This document shows, piece by piece, positions 46,391 through 54,509 of a DNA stretch of 64,000 bases. The DNA is taken from contig NZ_JARLTC010000004.1 of assembly GCF_029382225.1 (NCBI RefSeq), positions 1 through 64,000 on the forward strand. Direction: 5' to 3'. The position numbers and the translations under genes were made by a program. The DNA comes from Spongiactinospora sp. TRM90649 (GTDB taxonomy: Bacteria > Actinomycetota > Actinomycetes > Streptosporangiales > Streptosporangiaceae). Numbering within the stretch: the stretch's first letter is position 1; every line of letters starts with the position of its first letter. A model generated the notes under the pieces. The model searched no databases, was not told where the DNA came from, and saw only the letters and a list, made by a program, of their open reading frames with translations.

Positions 46391-47548
46391 TCAGAAGTAG
46401 TCCAGCATGTACGGCGCGCCGCGGAAAGCCGCTTCCAGCGCCTCGTCCACGGCGGGGCCGCCGCCGTGCAGCCGTCCCGAGCGGCGCAGCGCGCCCGCGG
46501 GCACGCCCCCGAACAGGGCCGACAGCCCGCCGATGGACACGCGGGTGCCTTCGCCGCCCTCGGCCCGGGTGGCCCTGCCCTCTCCCCCGGCGACCTCCAG
46601 GCGCCAGGCGCCGGAGTTGGCGGGCCGCTGCGGGTCGTCCACCGTGAGGACGGTGTCGAGCGTGACGTTCCCGGGGAAGCCGCGCCCGGCGACGGCGGCG
46701 GGCACGTCGATCAGCCGGAACATCCAGCGGACCTGCGCGACCTCGTCGCGGGAGCGCTCGCGCAGCATCCAGAAGACCGGGTCGTCGGGGGCGACGCAGG
46801 CGCGCACGGACTTGGCGACCGAGGAGGAGGAGCCGACCAGGGACCACATCGCGCGGGCGGTGGCGTGCGATCCGGCCACCAGGGTGTCGACGTCGATGTC
46901 GCCGCCGTCCCAGCGGTAGAGCAGGAAGCCGTCCTCGGCGCCGTAGATGAGGTCGTTCTCCTCGCCGAGCCATTCGCGCCAGGTCGCCTCGTCCCAGCAG
47001 ACCGGGCCGCTGGCGCGGGCGGCGGAGTGGACACGCCCGATGATCGCGATGACCTCGGCGACGTCGTCGGGGCCGAGCCTGCGCAGCTTGACCGGTTCGT
47101 CCGGAGATCCGATGGCGCGCAGGGCCTCGGCGGGGAAGGTCGCGACGTGCTGCGCCCCCACGTGCTCCCAGCCCAGGCCCCGGTAGACCGGGGTGGTGGC
47201 CGGGAACAGGACGGACACGGTGTGGCCGAGTTCGGCCGAACGCTCGATCGCGGCGCGCAGCAGCAGGCCGCCGACGCCGCGCCCGCGCTCCTCTGGGGCG
47301 ACGGCGACGCCGCCGATGCCGGCCATGGAGGCGGGGCGCCCGTGCCACCACTGCCGGAACTCACCGATCCGGCAGGAGGCCACCAGGCGCGGGCCGTCGA
47401 AGGCGCCGACGCAGCGGCGGAGCGGGATCTGGCGTAGCATCGCCTGGCGCCAGGACTCGACGTCTCCGTCGGGCACCGGCCCGAACGCGCGTTTGCGGTT
47501 GTCGAGCACGGCGTCCAGGTCGTCGGCCGTCAGGTCGCGTATCTCCAT
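46391..47548 (-). CDS. Eis-like GNAT N-acetyltransferase
   Basis: 385 residues in the tripartite layout of the Eis family: an N-terminal GNAT domain with the acetyl-CoA loop in GVAVAPEERGRGVGGLLLRA (about 78-97), a second GNAT-like domain, and a C-terminal SCP2-like region ending with a terminal carboxylate (YMLDYF-COOH). Ending in aromatic-F is typical because the C-terminus reaches the active site in Eis proteins. Some Eis proteins acetylate aminoglycosides; the substrate here is unknown. The ATG at 47548 follows yebC by 44 nt; the gene is not a usual member of this block. Confidence 0.85.
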   Translation of the reverse strand: MEIRDLTADDLDAVLDNRKRAFGPVPDGDVESWRQAMLRQIPLRRCVGAFDGPRLVASCRIGEFRQWWHGRPASMAGIGGVAVAPEERGRGVGGLLLRAAIERSAELGHTVSVLFPATTPVYRGLGWEHVGAQHVATFPAEALRAIGSPDEPVKLRRLGPDDVAEVIAIIGRVHSAARASGPVCWDEATWREWLGEENDLIYGAEDGFLLYRWDGGDIDVDTLVAGSHATARAMWSLVGSSSSVAKSVRACVAPDDPVFWMLRERSRDEVAQVRWMFRLIDVPAAVAGRGFPGNVTLDTVLTVDDPQRPANSGAWRLEVAGGEGRATRAEGGEGTRVSIGGLSALFGGVPAGALRRSGRLHGGGPAVDEALEAAFRGAPYMLDYF

Positions 47549-47592
47549 GGGGCCCAAAGTTACGCATTCACCGCGCGTTCCGGCGAACCGTT

Positions 47593-48345
47593 TTAGTCGA
47601 GTTTGGCCATCACGTCGTCGGAGACGTCGAAGTTGGCCCAGACGTTCTGCACGTCGTCGCTGTCCTCCAGTGCCTCCAGCAGGCGGAACACCTTGCGCGC
47701 GCCGTCCTCGTCGAGCGCGACGCTCACCGAGGGCAGGAACGAGGCCTCGGCCGACTCGTAGTCGATTCCGGCCCCCTGCAGGGACTTGCGGACCTCGACC
47801 AGGTCGCCCGCCTCGGACACCACCTCGAAGGACTCGCCGAGGTCGTTGACCTCCTCGGCGCCCGCGTCGAGCACCGCCGTCAGCACGTCGTCCTCGGACA
47901 GCTCGCCGGCCTTGGGCACGATCACGACACCCTTGCGGTTGAACATGTAGGACACCGAGCCGGGGTCGGCCATGGAGCCGCCGTTGCGGGTGACCGCGAC
48001 GCGCACCTCCGAGGCCGCGCGGTTGCGGTTGTCGGTGAGGCACTCCACGAGCACGGCGACGCCGCCGGGCGCGTAGCCCTCGTACATGATCGTCTGCCAG
48101 TCGGCGCCGCCGGCCTCAAGGCCGCCGCCGCGCTTCCTGGCCCGCTCGATGTTGTCCAGCGGGACGGAGTTCTTCCTGGCCTTCTGGATGGCGTCGAAAA
48201 GGGTGGGGTTTCCGTCTGGGTCGGGACCACCGGTTCTCGCCGCCACCTCGATGTTCTTGATGAGCTTGGCGAACAGCTTGCCGCGCTTGGCATCGAGCGC
48301 GGCCTTCTTGTGCTTGGTCGTCGCCCATTTGGAGTGGCCGGACAT
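47593..48345 (-). CDS. YebC/PmpR-family (TACO1) protein
   Basis: 250 residues starting [22 protein letters not shown], the diagnostic N-terminus of this family, with the three-domain architecture and central [15 protein letters not shown]. Members have been described as DNA-binding transcription regulators and, more recently, as ribosome-associated factors helping translation of difficult sequences. The ATG at 48345 was chosen by homology and an upstream AGGG; the gene starts 4 nt after pdxT and precedes the ruv genes in many bacteria. Confidence 0.95.
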   Translation of the reverse strand: MSGHSKWATTKHKKAALDAKRGKLFAKLIKNIEVAARTGGPDPDGNPTLFDAIQKARKNSVPLDNIERARKRGGGLEAGGADWQTIMYEGYAPGGVAVLVECLTDNRNRAASEVRVAVTRNGGSMADPGSVSYMFNRKGVVIVPKAGELSEDDVLTAVLDAGAEEVNDLGESFEVVSEAGDLVEVRKSLQGAGIDYESAEASFLPSVSVALDEDGARKVFRLLEALEDSDDVQNVWANFDVSDDVMAKLD

Positions 48346-48349
48346 CGCC

Positions 48350-48952
48350 CTAGCGCTCCCTACCGTCTCTACGAACCATCTCGACAAAGTACGCGTGCAC
48401 GCGGCCGTCACCGGTCAGCTCAGGATGGAAGGACGTCGCGAGCAGCGGGCCCTGACGGACCGCGACGATCCTATCCCCCGGGCGGGTGCGGCCCAGCACC
48501 TCGACGTCGCCGCCGAGCGTCTCGACCCAGGGCGCCCGGATGAAGACGGCACGCAGGATCCCGCCTCCGGCGAAGTCGATGTCGGACTCGAAGGAGTCGA
48601 CCTGCCGGCCGAAGGCGTTGCGGCGCACCACCATGTCGATGCCGCCGATGGTCTGCTGACCTGCGATGCCGTCCTCGATGCGGTCGGCCAGCATGATCAT
48701 GCCGGCGCAGGAGCCGTAGGCGGGCATGCCCTCCTTGATCCGCGCCTTGAGCGGGTCGAGCATTTCGAAGGCGTCGGCCAGTTTCCACATGGTCGTGGAC
48801 TCGCCGCCGGGGATCACCAGCCCGTGGACGGCGTCGAGCTCCCCGGCCCGCCGTACGGCACGGACCTCGGCGCCCGCCGCGGAGAGCGCGCGCAGGTGCT
48901 CCCTCACGTCTCCCTGCAGGGCGAGCACACCGATGATGGGCGCGTTGGTCAC
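48350..48952 (-). CDS. pdxT: Pyridoxal 5'-phosphate synthase glutaminase subunit
   Basis: Supplies ammonia from glutamine to PdxS for PLP synthesis. 200 residues of the class I glutamine amidotransferase fold. The catalytic triad is intact: C82 in GSCAGM, H176 and E178 in FHPE; PGGESTT (48-54) forms the oxyanion region. The GTG at 48952 has AAGGA upstream. It is followed by yebC at 4 nt. Its partner pdxS is normally adjacent but here lies 2.9 kb upstream, beyond three unrelated genes. Confidence 0.96.
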   Translation of the reverse strand: MTNAPIIGVLALQGDVREHLRALSAAGAEVRAVRRAGELDAVHGLVIPGGESTTMWKLADAFEMLDPLKARIKEGMPAYGSCAGMIMLADRIEDGIAGQQTIGGIDMVVRRNAFGRQVDSFESDIDFAGGGILRAVFIRAPWVETLGGDVEVLGRTRPGDRIVAVRQGPLLATSFHPELTGDGRVHAYFVEMVRRDGRER

Positions 48953-49006
48953 GGAACATCCTTCGGGATCGTCTGGAACATCCTCGGCTAAACGTCGCAG
49001 CCGCCG

Positions 49007-49422
49007 TCAATCTTCCCAGATCACACCGTGGCCGGCGCATCGTGCGCCGTGTGGCCCGCGTCCACCCTGGCCAGGGCGCTCAGGTGACGCCTGCGCGCCC
49101 TCGGTGAAGACGGTGTTGCACGGCCCGATCGGGATGCCCGCCAGCGCGGCGAAGACCACGACCAGCGCCAGCCCGAGCAGCAGGGTGCGCTTGCCGCCGA
49201 TCCGGTTGGACACCCAGCCGGTGATCGGCATGGCCACCGCCGTCATCAGGAAGTAGCCGGTGAACAGCGGCGACACCTCGCTCGGCGAGGCCGACAGGCC
49301 CTGCGCGATGGAGGGCAGGATCGGGTCCACCAGGCGATGCCCATGAAGGCGACGACGGCCGCGAAGGCCCCGGCCCACACGGCGACGGGCTGGCGCGGGA
49401 TGCTCGTGTTCCCGGTTGTCAT
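49007..49422 (-). pseudogene. MFS transporter remnant, frameshifted and truncated
   Basis: From the ATG at 49422 (after AAGGAGA) the frame reads TGNTSIPRQPVAVWAGAFAAV then goes out of register. From about 49333 another frame continues LVDPILPSIAQGLSASPS and TGYFLMTAVAMPITGWVSNRIG, typical of helices 1-3 of a drug-efflux MFS protein. One missing C at 49333-49335 explains the shift (GCCTGG where GCCCTGG is expected). After helix 3 homology is lost; IPIGPCNTVFTEGA may be a fragment of a later helix, suggesting an internal deletion. The ATG overlaps the marR stop, so it was once the coupled pump gene. Confidence 0.8.
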
Positions 49423-49856
49423 GTTCTCCTTACGAGCGCGGCCAGCGCGGGCAGCGCCGCGGCGATGGCCGCGCGCTCGTCCGGGGTCAGCTCCTGGAGC
49501 CGCCCGGCGAGATAGTCGTGCCTGGCCCGGCGAACCGCCGACAGGCGGGCACGGCCCCCGTCGGTCAGTTCGACGGTGCGGACCCTCGCGTCGGCGGGGT
49601 CGCCGCCCCGTATCACCAGGCCGGGGTCCTCCAGGCGGTTTATCTGGACCGTCATGGTGGGGAGCTGGACCCCGTGCTCCTCCGCCAGGTCGGTCATCCG
49701 TCGCGGGCCCGCCTCCAGGGAGCCGAGGACCGCGTACTGCTGGCTCGTGACCGGCTGCCCGGCGGCGGCCCTGCGCAGCAGCATCACCAGGTGGCGCAGC
49801 TCGCGGGACAGTCGCACGGCCAGCTCCGCGCTGTCGGCGGGGTCGGTGGACGTCAT
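49419..49856 (-). CDS. MarR-family transcriptional regulator
   Basis: 145 residues with the winged helix-turn-helix (QQYAVLGSLEAGPRRMTDLAEEHGVQLPTMTVQINRLEDPGLVIRG region, about 40-85) and the RVRTVELTDGGRARL wing. Such proteins usually repress a neighbouring efflux gene and themselves and release DNA on binding a ligand. The ATG at 49856 lacks a ribosome site and lies 8 nt after a possible -10 TAGACT, so the mRNA may be leaderless. An ACTTAGCC repeat operator overlaps the start region. The coupled MFS gene downstream is broken. Confidence 0.88.
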   Translation of the reverse strand: MTSTDPADSAELAVRLSRELRHLVMLLRRAAAGQPVTSQQYAVLGSLEAGPRRMTDLAEEHGVQLPTMTVQINRLEDPGLVIRGGDPADARVRTVELTDGGRARLSAVRRARHDYLAGRLQELTPDERAAIAAALPALAALVRRT

Positions 49857-49887
49857 ACTTAGCCAGTCTAACTTAGCCTGGCTAAGT
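49857..49887. promoter_or_regulatory. Candidate MarR operator
   Basis: ACTTAGCC occurs at 49857-49864 and 49871-49878 (14-bp repeat distance) and inverted as GGCTAAGT at 49880-49887. The last two form a perfect 17-bp palindrome with a 1-nt centre. The array begins at the marR start codon and covers its likely promoter, an ideal autoregulatory site. Confidence 0.65.
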
Positions 49888-49899
49888 ATTAGCCGGGAG

Positions 49900-49931
49900 A
49901 ACGGGCGGCGGCCTTCCGGCCGCCGCCCGTT
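49900..49931 (-). terminator. phoD terminator
   Basis: A perfect 14-bp stem AACGGGCGGCGGCC (49900-49913) with its complement (49918-49931) is closed by a 4-nt loop that reads GGAA on the transcript, a GNRA-type tetraloop. It starts 16 nt after the phoD stop and upstream of the marR promoter. Confidence 0.7.
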
Positions 49932-49947
49932 ACGAGGGGGCAGAGGT

Positions 49948-51627
49948 TCAGGGACGCCTGGTCTCGCGGTCCACGGTCTCCTGGATCGGGTCGCCGACCT
50001 GCCTGCGGGCCGACGGGTCCGCGGGGCGCAGGAACGTCTGGTGCACTCCCGGAACACGGTCCTCGATGGCGAAGCTCGCTCTGGTGTGCAGCGGGGAGTC
50101 CGGCGTGGTCACCGCGGGCAGTACCCGGAAGTCGGCGTCGATCCGGTCCTGGCCGATCCTGGTGAGCACGTAGCCGCGCTGGTTGTTGAAGAACCGCAGG
50201 TGCGGGTTGATGGTGAGGAACGGGTGGGTCGCCGGGTCGGAGTCGGCTCCGTCGCCGCCCGTGCTGATCGAGCTGGTGACCAGCTCGGAGCCCACGGTCG
50301 CCGACGTGGGGTCGTCGTAGTCGAGCTTCAGGTCGCTGGCCCAGTGCGCGTGCACGTCGCCGGTGAGCACCACCGCGTTGCGCACTCCGGCGTCCACCCA
50401 GCCCCTGGTGATCCGCTCACGGGAGGCGACGTAGCCGTCCCAGGCGTCCTGGCTGGTCACCTTGAGCGGACCGGCGTTGTTGTCGCGCTGGGCGAAGAAG
50501 ACCTGCTGTCCCAGGACGTCCCAGCGGGACCTGGACAGGCGGAAGCCGCGCAGCAGCCATTCCTCCTGCTCGGCGCCGGTGATGGTGCGGTTGGGGTCCA
50601 CCGACTCCGGGCAGTCCCGGTAGCCGTCGCCGCAGCCCTGGTCGTCGCGGTACTGCCGGGTGTCGAGCATGTGGAAGGTGGCCAGCCGTCCCCAGCGGAT
50701 CCGCCGGTAGAGCTGCATGTCGATGCCCTTGGGGACCGACGTGCGGCGCAGCGGCATGTTCTCGTAGTAGGCGCGGAAGGCGGCCTCCCGCCTGGCCAGG
50801 AAGTTCGGCTGCGGGACGTCGGGCCGCTCGGGGACCTCGTCGGCCCAGTTGTTGTCCAGCTCGTGGTCGTCCCAGACCACCGCCCAGGGGGCGGCCGCGT
50901 GCGCGGCCTGCAGGTCAGGGTCCGCCTTGTACTGGGCGTGGCGCTGGCGGTAGTTGGCCAGCGTCTCGGTCTCTGGGCCTTCGTGGTGGCGGATGTTGCC
51001 GCCGGGGATGGTGTAGGTGTCGCGCCGGTACTCGTACTGGTAGTCGCCGAGGTGCAGGATCAGGTCCGGGTTCTCCTCGGCGAGCCGCCGGTAGGCGGTG
51101 AAGTAGCCGTGCTCGTACTGCGCGCAGGAGACGAACGCCATGGTCAGGCCGGGGCCGTAGGACAGCGGGTGGGGCGAGGTGCGCGCGCGGCCCACTCCCG
51201 AGAGGTGGCGGCCGGTCCGGAAGCGGTACCAGTAGTCGCGGTCCGACAGCAGGCCGTCCAGTTCGACGTGGACACTGTGGCCCCATTCCGGCCTGGCGAC
51301 GGCGGTGCCCTGCCGTACGACCTTGCGGAAGCGCGCGTCGGTGGCGACCTGCCACTGCACGGGCACCGGACGGCCGGGCATCCCGCCCGCGCCGTCCTCG
51401 GCCAGGGGCTGCGGGGCCAGCCGGGTCCAGATGACGAAGCCGTCGTCGGCGGGGTCGCCGGAGGCGACGCCGAGGGTGAACGGATCGGAGCGGAGCTCTC
51501 CCGCGGCCGCGGCGGTTCCCGCGATCTCGTCGGGGGTCGGGTCGGCCGAGGCCGCGGCGGGCACGCCCGCGACGGCGCCCGCGGCGAGCCCGGTCACGAT
51601 GAAGGATCGCCTGCTGAGTGGGGACAT
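49948..51627 (-). CDS. phoD: Tat-exported PhoD-family alkaline phosphatase/phosphodiesterase
   Basis: Secreted calcium/iron-dependent phosphoesterase of the PhoD family, releasing phosphate from organic esters. 559 residues: twin-arginine signal SRRSFIVTG (5-13) with a likely cleavage after ASA-28, an N-terminal Ig-like domain, and the PhoD metallophosphatase core with FVSCAQYEHG, LHLGDYQYEY, DDHELDNNWADE and LTGDVHAHW, which supply the metal ligands. The ATG is at 51627, with GAGGTCCCC upstream. Tandem TGACCCAA repeats lie 100 nt upstream and may be a phosphate-regulator site. It lies inside the interval separating pdxS and pdxT. Confidence 0.92.
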   Translation of the reverse strand: MSPLSRRSFIVTGLAAGAVAGVPAAASADPTPDEIAGTAAAAGELRSDPFTLGVASGDPADDGFVIWTRLAPQPLAEDGAGGMPGRPVPVQWQVATDARFRKVVRQGTAVARPEWGHSVHVELDGLLSDRDYWYRFRTGRHLSGVGRARTSPHPLSYGPGLTMAFVSCAQYEHGYFTAYRRLAEENPDLILHLGDYQYEYRRDTYTIPGGNIRHHEGPETETLANYRQRHAQYKADPDLQAAHAAAPWAVVWDDHELDNNWADEVPERPDVPQPNFLARREAAFRAYYENMPLRRTSVPKGIDMQLYRRIRWGRLATFHMLDTRQYRDDQGCGDGYRDCPESVDPNRTITGAEQEEWLLRGFRLSRSRWDVLGQQVFFAQRDNNAGPLKVTSQDAWDGYVASRERITRGWVDAGVRNAVVLTGDVHAHWASDLKLDYDDPTSATVGSELVTSSISTGGDGADSDPATHPFLTINPHLRFFNNQRGYVLTRIGQDRIDADFRVLPAVTTPDSPLHTRASFAIEDRVPGVHQTFLRPADPSARRQVGDPIQETVDRETRRP

Positions 51628-51726
51628 GAGGGGACCTCCACGAACGATCGGAGGAAGCGATCAAGCTTCGGGACGACCGCAGCTTGACGAAGGCCGATGT
51701 CCGGGAGGTTCCATTACGGTGGCCGC

Positions 51727-51744
51727 TGACCCAATTTGACCCAA
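51727..51744. promoter_or_regulatory. Tandem TGACCCAA repeats upstream of phoD
   Basis: TGACCCAA occurs at 51727-51734 and 51737-51744, a 10-bp direct repeat, followed by GTTAACTTGTTC. Direct repeats of this size are bound by PhoP-type response regulators, but period and sequence differ from the 11-bp GTTCACC-type Streptomyces box, so the assignment is tentative. Confidence 0.35.
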
Positions 51745-51807
51745 CGTTAACTTGTTCAAGAGTCCGACCCGAACGACTTGTAACGTTCCATTACCCCTGA
51801 ACAACGA

Positions 51808-51840
51808 AATCCGGCGGAACCGCCTGGGATCCGCCGGATT
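51808..51840 (-). terminator. pdxS terminator
   Basis: AATCCGGCGGA (51808-51818) pairs perfectly with TCCGCCGGATT (51830-51840) around an 11-nt loop. On the transcript it is followed by a T-rich TTCGTTGTTC. It lies 13 nt after the pdxS stop and shows that pdxS is now a separate transcript from pdxT. Confidence 0.72.
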
Positions 51841-51853
51841 CGTGGGCCGCCGC

Positions 51854-52768
51854 CTACCAGCCGCGCTCGGCGAGCCGGTGCGGCTGCGGGATTTCGTCCA
51901 CGTTGATGCCGACCATGGCCTCGCCCAGCCCGCGCGAGACCTTGGCGAGCACGTCGGGGTCGTCGTGGAAGGTGGTGGCCTTCACGATCGCCGCGGCGCG
52001 CTTGGCCGGGTCGCCGGACTTGAAGATGCCCGAGCCGACGAACACGCCCTCCGCGCCGAGCTGCATCATCATCGCGGCGTCGGCCGGGGTGGCGATGCCG
52101 CCCGCGGTGAACAGCACGACCGGCAGCTTGCCGAGCTTGGCGACCTCGGCCACCAGCTCGAACGGCGCCTGTAGTTCCTTGGCGGCGACGTACAGCTCGT
52201 CCTCGGCCAGACCGGCCAGCCGGCGGATCTCGCCCCGGATGCGCCGCATGTGCATGGTGGCGTTGGAGACGTCTCCGGTGCCGGCCTCGCCCTTGGAGCG
52301 GATCATCGCCGCGCCCTCGGTGATCCGGCGCAGCGCCTCGCCCAGGTTGGTCGCACCGCACACGAAGGGCACGGTGAACTTCCACTTGTCGATGTGGTTG
52401 GCGTAGTCGGCGGGGGTGAGGACCTCGGACTCGTCCACGTAGTCGACCCCGAGCGCCTGCAGCACCTGGGCTTCGACGAAGTGACCGATGCGGGCCTTGG
52501 CCATGACCGGGATGGAGACCGCGCCGATGATGCCCTCGATCATGTCGGGGTCGCTCATGCGCGACACGCCGCCCTGGGCGCGGATGTCGGCGGGAACCCG
52601 CTCCAGAGCCATGACCGCGACCGCTCCGGCGTCCTCGGCGATCTTGGCCTGCTCGGCGGTGACGACGTCCATGATCACGCCGCCCTTGAGCATCTCGGCC
52701 ATGCCGCGCTTGACCCGGGCGGTTCCGGTTGAGGAGGTTTCGGTTACTTCGGGACTGCTGCTCGACAC
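51854..52768 (-). CDS. pdxS: Pyridoxal 5'-phosphate synthase lyase subunit
   Basis: Condenses ribose 5-phosphate, glyceraldehyde 3-phosphate and PdxT-derived ammonia into PLP. 304 residues, a TIM barrel, with [21 protein letters not shown] near the N-terminus, [21 protein letters not shown] (catalytic lysine region) and the phosphate-binding [14 protein letters not shown]. The GTG at 52768 gives the usual length and has GAGG 9 nt upstream; longer ATG/GTG options at 52801-52804 exist. It follows the DUF3048 lipoprotein gene by 53 nt. Confidence 0.96.
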   Translation of the reverse strand: MSSSSPEVTETSSTGTARVKRGMAEMLKGGVIMDVVTAEQAKIAEDAGAVAVMALERVPADIRAQGGVSRMSDPDMIEGIIGAVSIPVMAKARIGHFVEAQVLQALGVDYVDESEVLTPADYANHIDKWKFTVPFVCGATNLGEALRRITEGAAMIRSKGEAGTGDVSNATMHMRRIRGEIRRLAGLAEDELYVAAKELQAPFELVAEVAKLGKLPVVLFTAGGIATPADAAMMMQLGAEGVFVGSGIFKSGDPAKRAAAIVKATTFHDDPDVLAKVSRGLGEAMVGINVDEIPQPHRLAERGW

Positions 52769-52821
52769 GGGTGCATACCTCACGACGGCGGGCGTATTCA
52801 TCACTTCCAGGATAGTTGCTC

Positions 52822-53841
52822 TCAGGGCTGAACCGGCTTCGGGGCGGCGATGACCACCCAGACCTGGCCCCTGGCGAACGGCAGGGGCTCACCGGCCTCC
52901 GTGGTGAAGGTGGTCCCCTTCTCCTCCGCCTCGCGCGACCAGCGGGCCTTGTAGGCCTTGCCGTCGCGCAGGACCACCGCCCGGCCCTTGCCCGTGGTCT
53001 GGATCAGCGGCGTGTAGCTGCCGGTGAAGTCGTGGAACTGGGAGCGGGTGGTCTTGGCGTACTGCACCACGACGGTCGGCGCCCCGAGCTGACGGCCCTC
53101 CGCGCCCATGTCCTTCTTGCCGTCCTGCCAGATCAGCCAGCGCTTCTGCGCGTCGTCCCAGCGGAAGTCGAAGGTGGCCGCCGGATAGCGGACCTTGAAC
53201 GCCTTGCGCTCGGCGCCCCCTTCCGGGGCCTCGTCGGCGAATGTGTACCCGACGTCGTCCGCCTTGGTCGCCTTCGGCGCCTGGCGGAGCAACTGGCGGG
53301 GGTTGGCCACCAGGTTGTACGGCGCGGACCTGCCGGGCTCGCGGTTGTAGGCCGATCCGGCCGCGCTGTCGGAGACGTCGAACAGCGACGCCTCCTGCAC
53401 GAACGGGATCATCTTGGTCTGGACGCCCGAGTAGGCCAGGGCGGGCTTGCCGAACTGCGGCAGGATGTGCAGGTCGGAGATCCGGGCCGAGCGGACCGGC
53501 CCGACCTTGGCCGGCAGCTTGGAGGAGAAGATCGCCATCAGCCGGGTCAGGCCGCCCTCGACCTGCTCGACGTAGACGATGTCGGCGCTGCTCACGCCGA
53601 TCTGCGGCTTGCCCGCCGCGGTGTTCTCGATCTTCACGGCCAGCACCGGCTTGCGCGCGGCGGTGGGCCTGCCGGTGAAGGGGTGCTCGGGCTGGGGGGT
53701 CGGTGTGGGAGTGGCGGCCTCGGAGGTCGCCGCCTGCGGGGCGCTCGGTGTGCCCCCGCCGCTGCCCGACGAGCAGGCCGCGACCGGAGCCAGGACGGCC
53801 ACCCCGGCCAGCGTGACCGTCATCACCCGAAATGCCCGCAC
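52822..53841 (-). CDS. DUF3048-family lipoprotein
   Basis: 339 residues. A lipobox VAAC places the modified cysteine at residue 23 after a hydrophobic signal, followed by a Ser/Gly then Thr/Pro linker. The body matches the two-part DUF3048 family (YerB-like), with [32 protein letters not shown] and [10 protein letters not shown]; the function of the family is not established. The GTG at 53841 has GGAGGGG 7 nt upstream. It lies between pdxS and the LemA-like gene, all leftward. Confidence 0.88.
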   Translation of the reverse strand: MRAFRVMTVTLAGVAVLAPVAACSSGSGGGTPSAPQAATSEAATPTPTPQPEHPFTGRPTAARKPVLAVKIENTAAGKPQIGVSSADIVYVEQVEGGLTRLMAIFSSKLPAKVGPVRSARISDLHILPQFGKPALAYSGVQTKMIPFVQEASLFDVSDSAAGSAYNREPGRSAPYNLVANPRQLLRQAPKATKADDVGYTFADEAPEGGAERKAFKVRYPAATFDFRWDDAQKRWLIWQDGKKDMGAEGRQLGAPTVVVQYAKTTRSQFHDFTGSYTPLIQTTGKGRAVVLRDGKAYKARWSREAEEKGTTFTTEAGEPLPFARGQVWVVIAAPKPVQP

Positions 53842-53966
53842 GTGTCATCCCCTCCGCTTTTGCCGTGAATCGGGGACGAGCTTACCGATGTCATCTAAGA
53901 GCCAGCTCAAAATAGGGTAACGAAGGTCAACAGACCCCACTTTTCCCGATAACCGGCGATGATCTG

Positions 53967-54509
53967 TTACTCGGCGGCCATGGACGAGGGCGGGGTGTCA
54001 TCGATCTCGAAGAAACTGGGGAACTCGGTGCGGCCCGCCAGCCGCAGGGTGCGGGCCAGCCACCGGCGCTGGGCCGTCCGCGTGACGCCCGCCGCGTTGT
54101 TGTAGAACCGGCGCGCGTAGACGACCTTGGCCACCGCCTCGTCCAGCTCCTCCAGCAGCACGACGCCCCCGGCGCTCTCGCCCAGCTTCTCCCTGAAGCG
54201 CTCCTGGTCCACCGCCGCGCGCAGGGTACCGGACAGGTCGCTCTCGGCGTGCTCGCGCTCCTCGGGGCCCGCCGTGCGGGCCTCGTGCGCCGCCGAGGCG
54301 AGCACCAGGGAGGTGGCCGGGTCGAGGAGCCGCGAGGCGGCCAGCTCCAGGCAGACCGCGGCGCGGCGCACCAGGGCCGCGTCGAGCGCCTCCCAGGCCA
54401 GTTCCAGGCGGATGTGCAGGCGGTCCAGGCGACCCGCCCGCCAGGAGATGTAGACGCCGGTGAGCACGAGCAGGACACCGGCGATCAGGACGACGATCGT
54501 GCTGGTCAT
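53967..54509 (-). CDS. LemA-like single-pass membrane protein
   Basis: 180 residues: N-terminal membrane helix (about 4-22) followed by long helices. The stretch RLDRLHIRLELAWEALDAALVRRA (28-51) resembles the LemA family start (coiled region, AW...D..L.RR), and ARRFYNNAAGVTR (about 132-144) resembles its conserved ARxxYN segment. The similarity is judged by eye; it could be a separate actinobacterial family. The ATG at 54509 overlaps the pimA stop as ATGA, tying it to the PIM lipid operon. Function unknown. Confidence 0.6.
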   Translation of the reverse strand: MTSTIVVLIAGVLLVLTGVYISWRAGRLDRLHIRLELAWEALDAALVRRAAVCLELAASRLLDPATSLVLASAAHEARTAGPEEREHAESDLSGTLRAAVDQERFREKLGESAGGVVLLEELDEAVAKVVYARRFYNNAAGVTRTAQRRWLARTLRLAGRTEFPSFFEIDDTPPSSMAAE

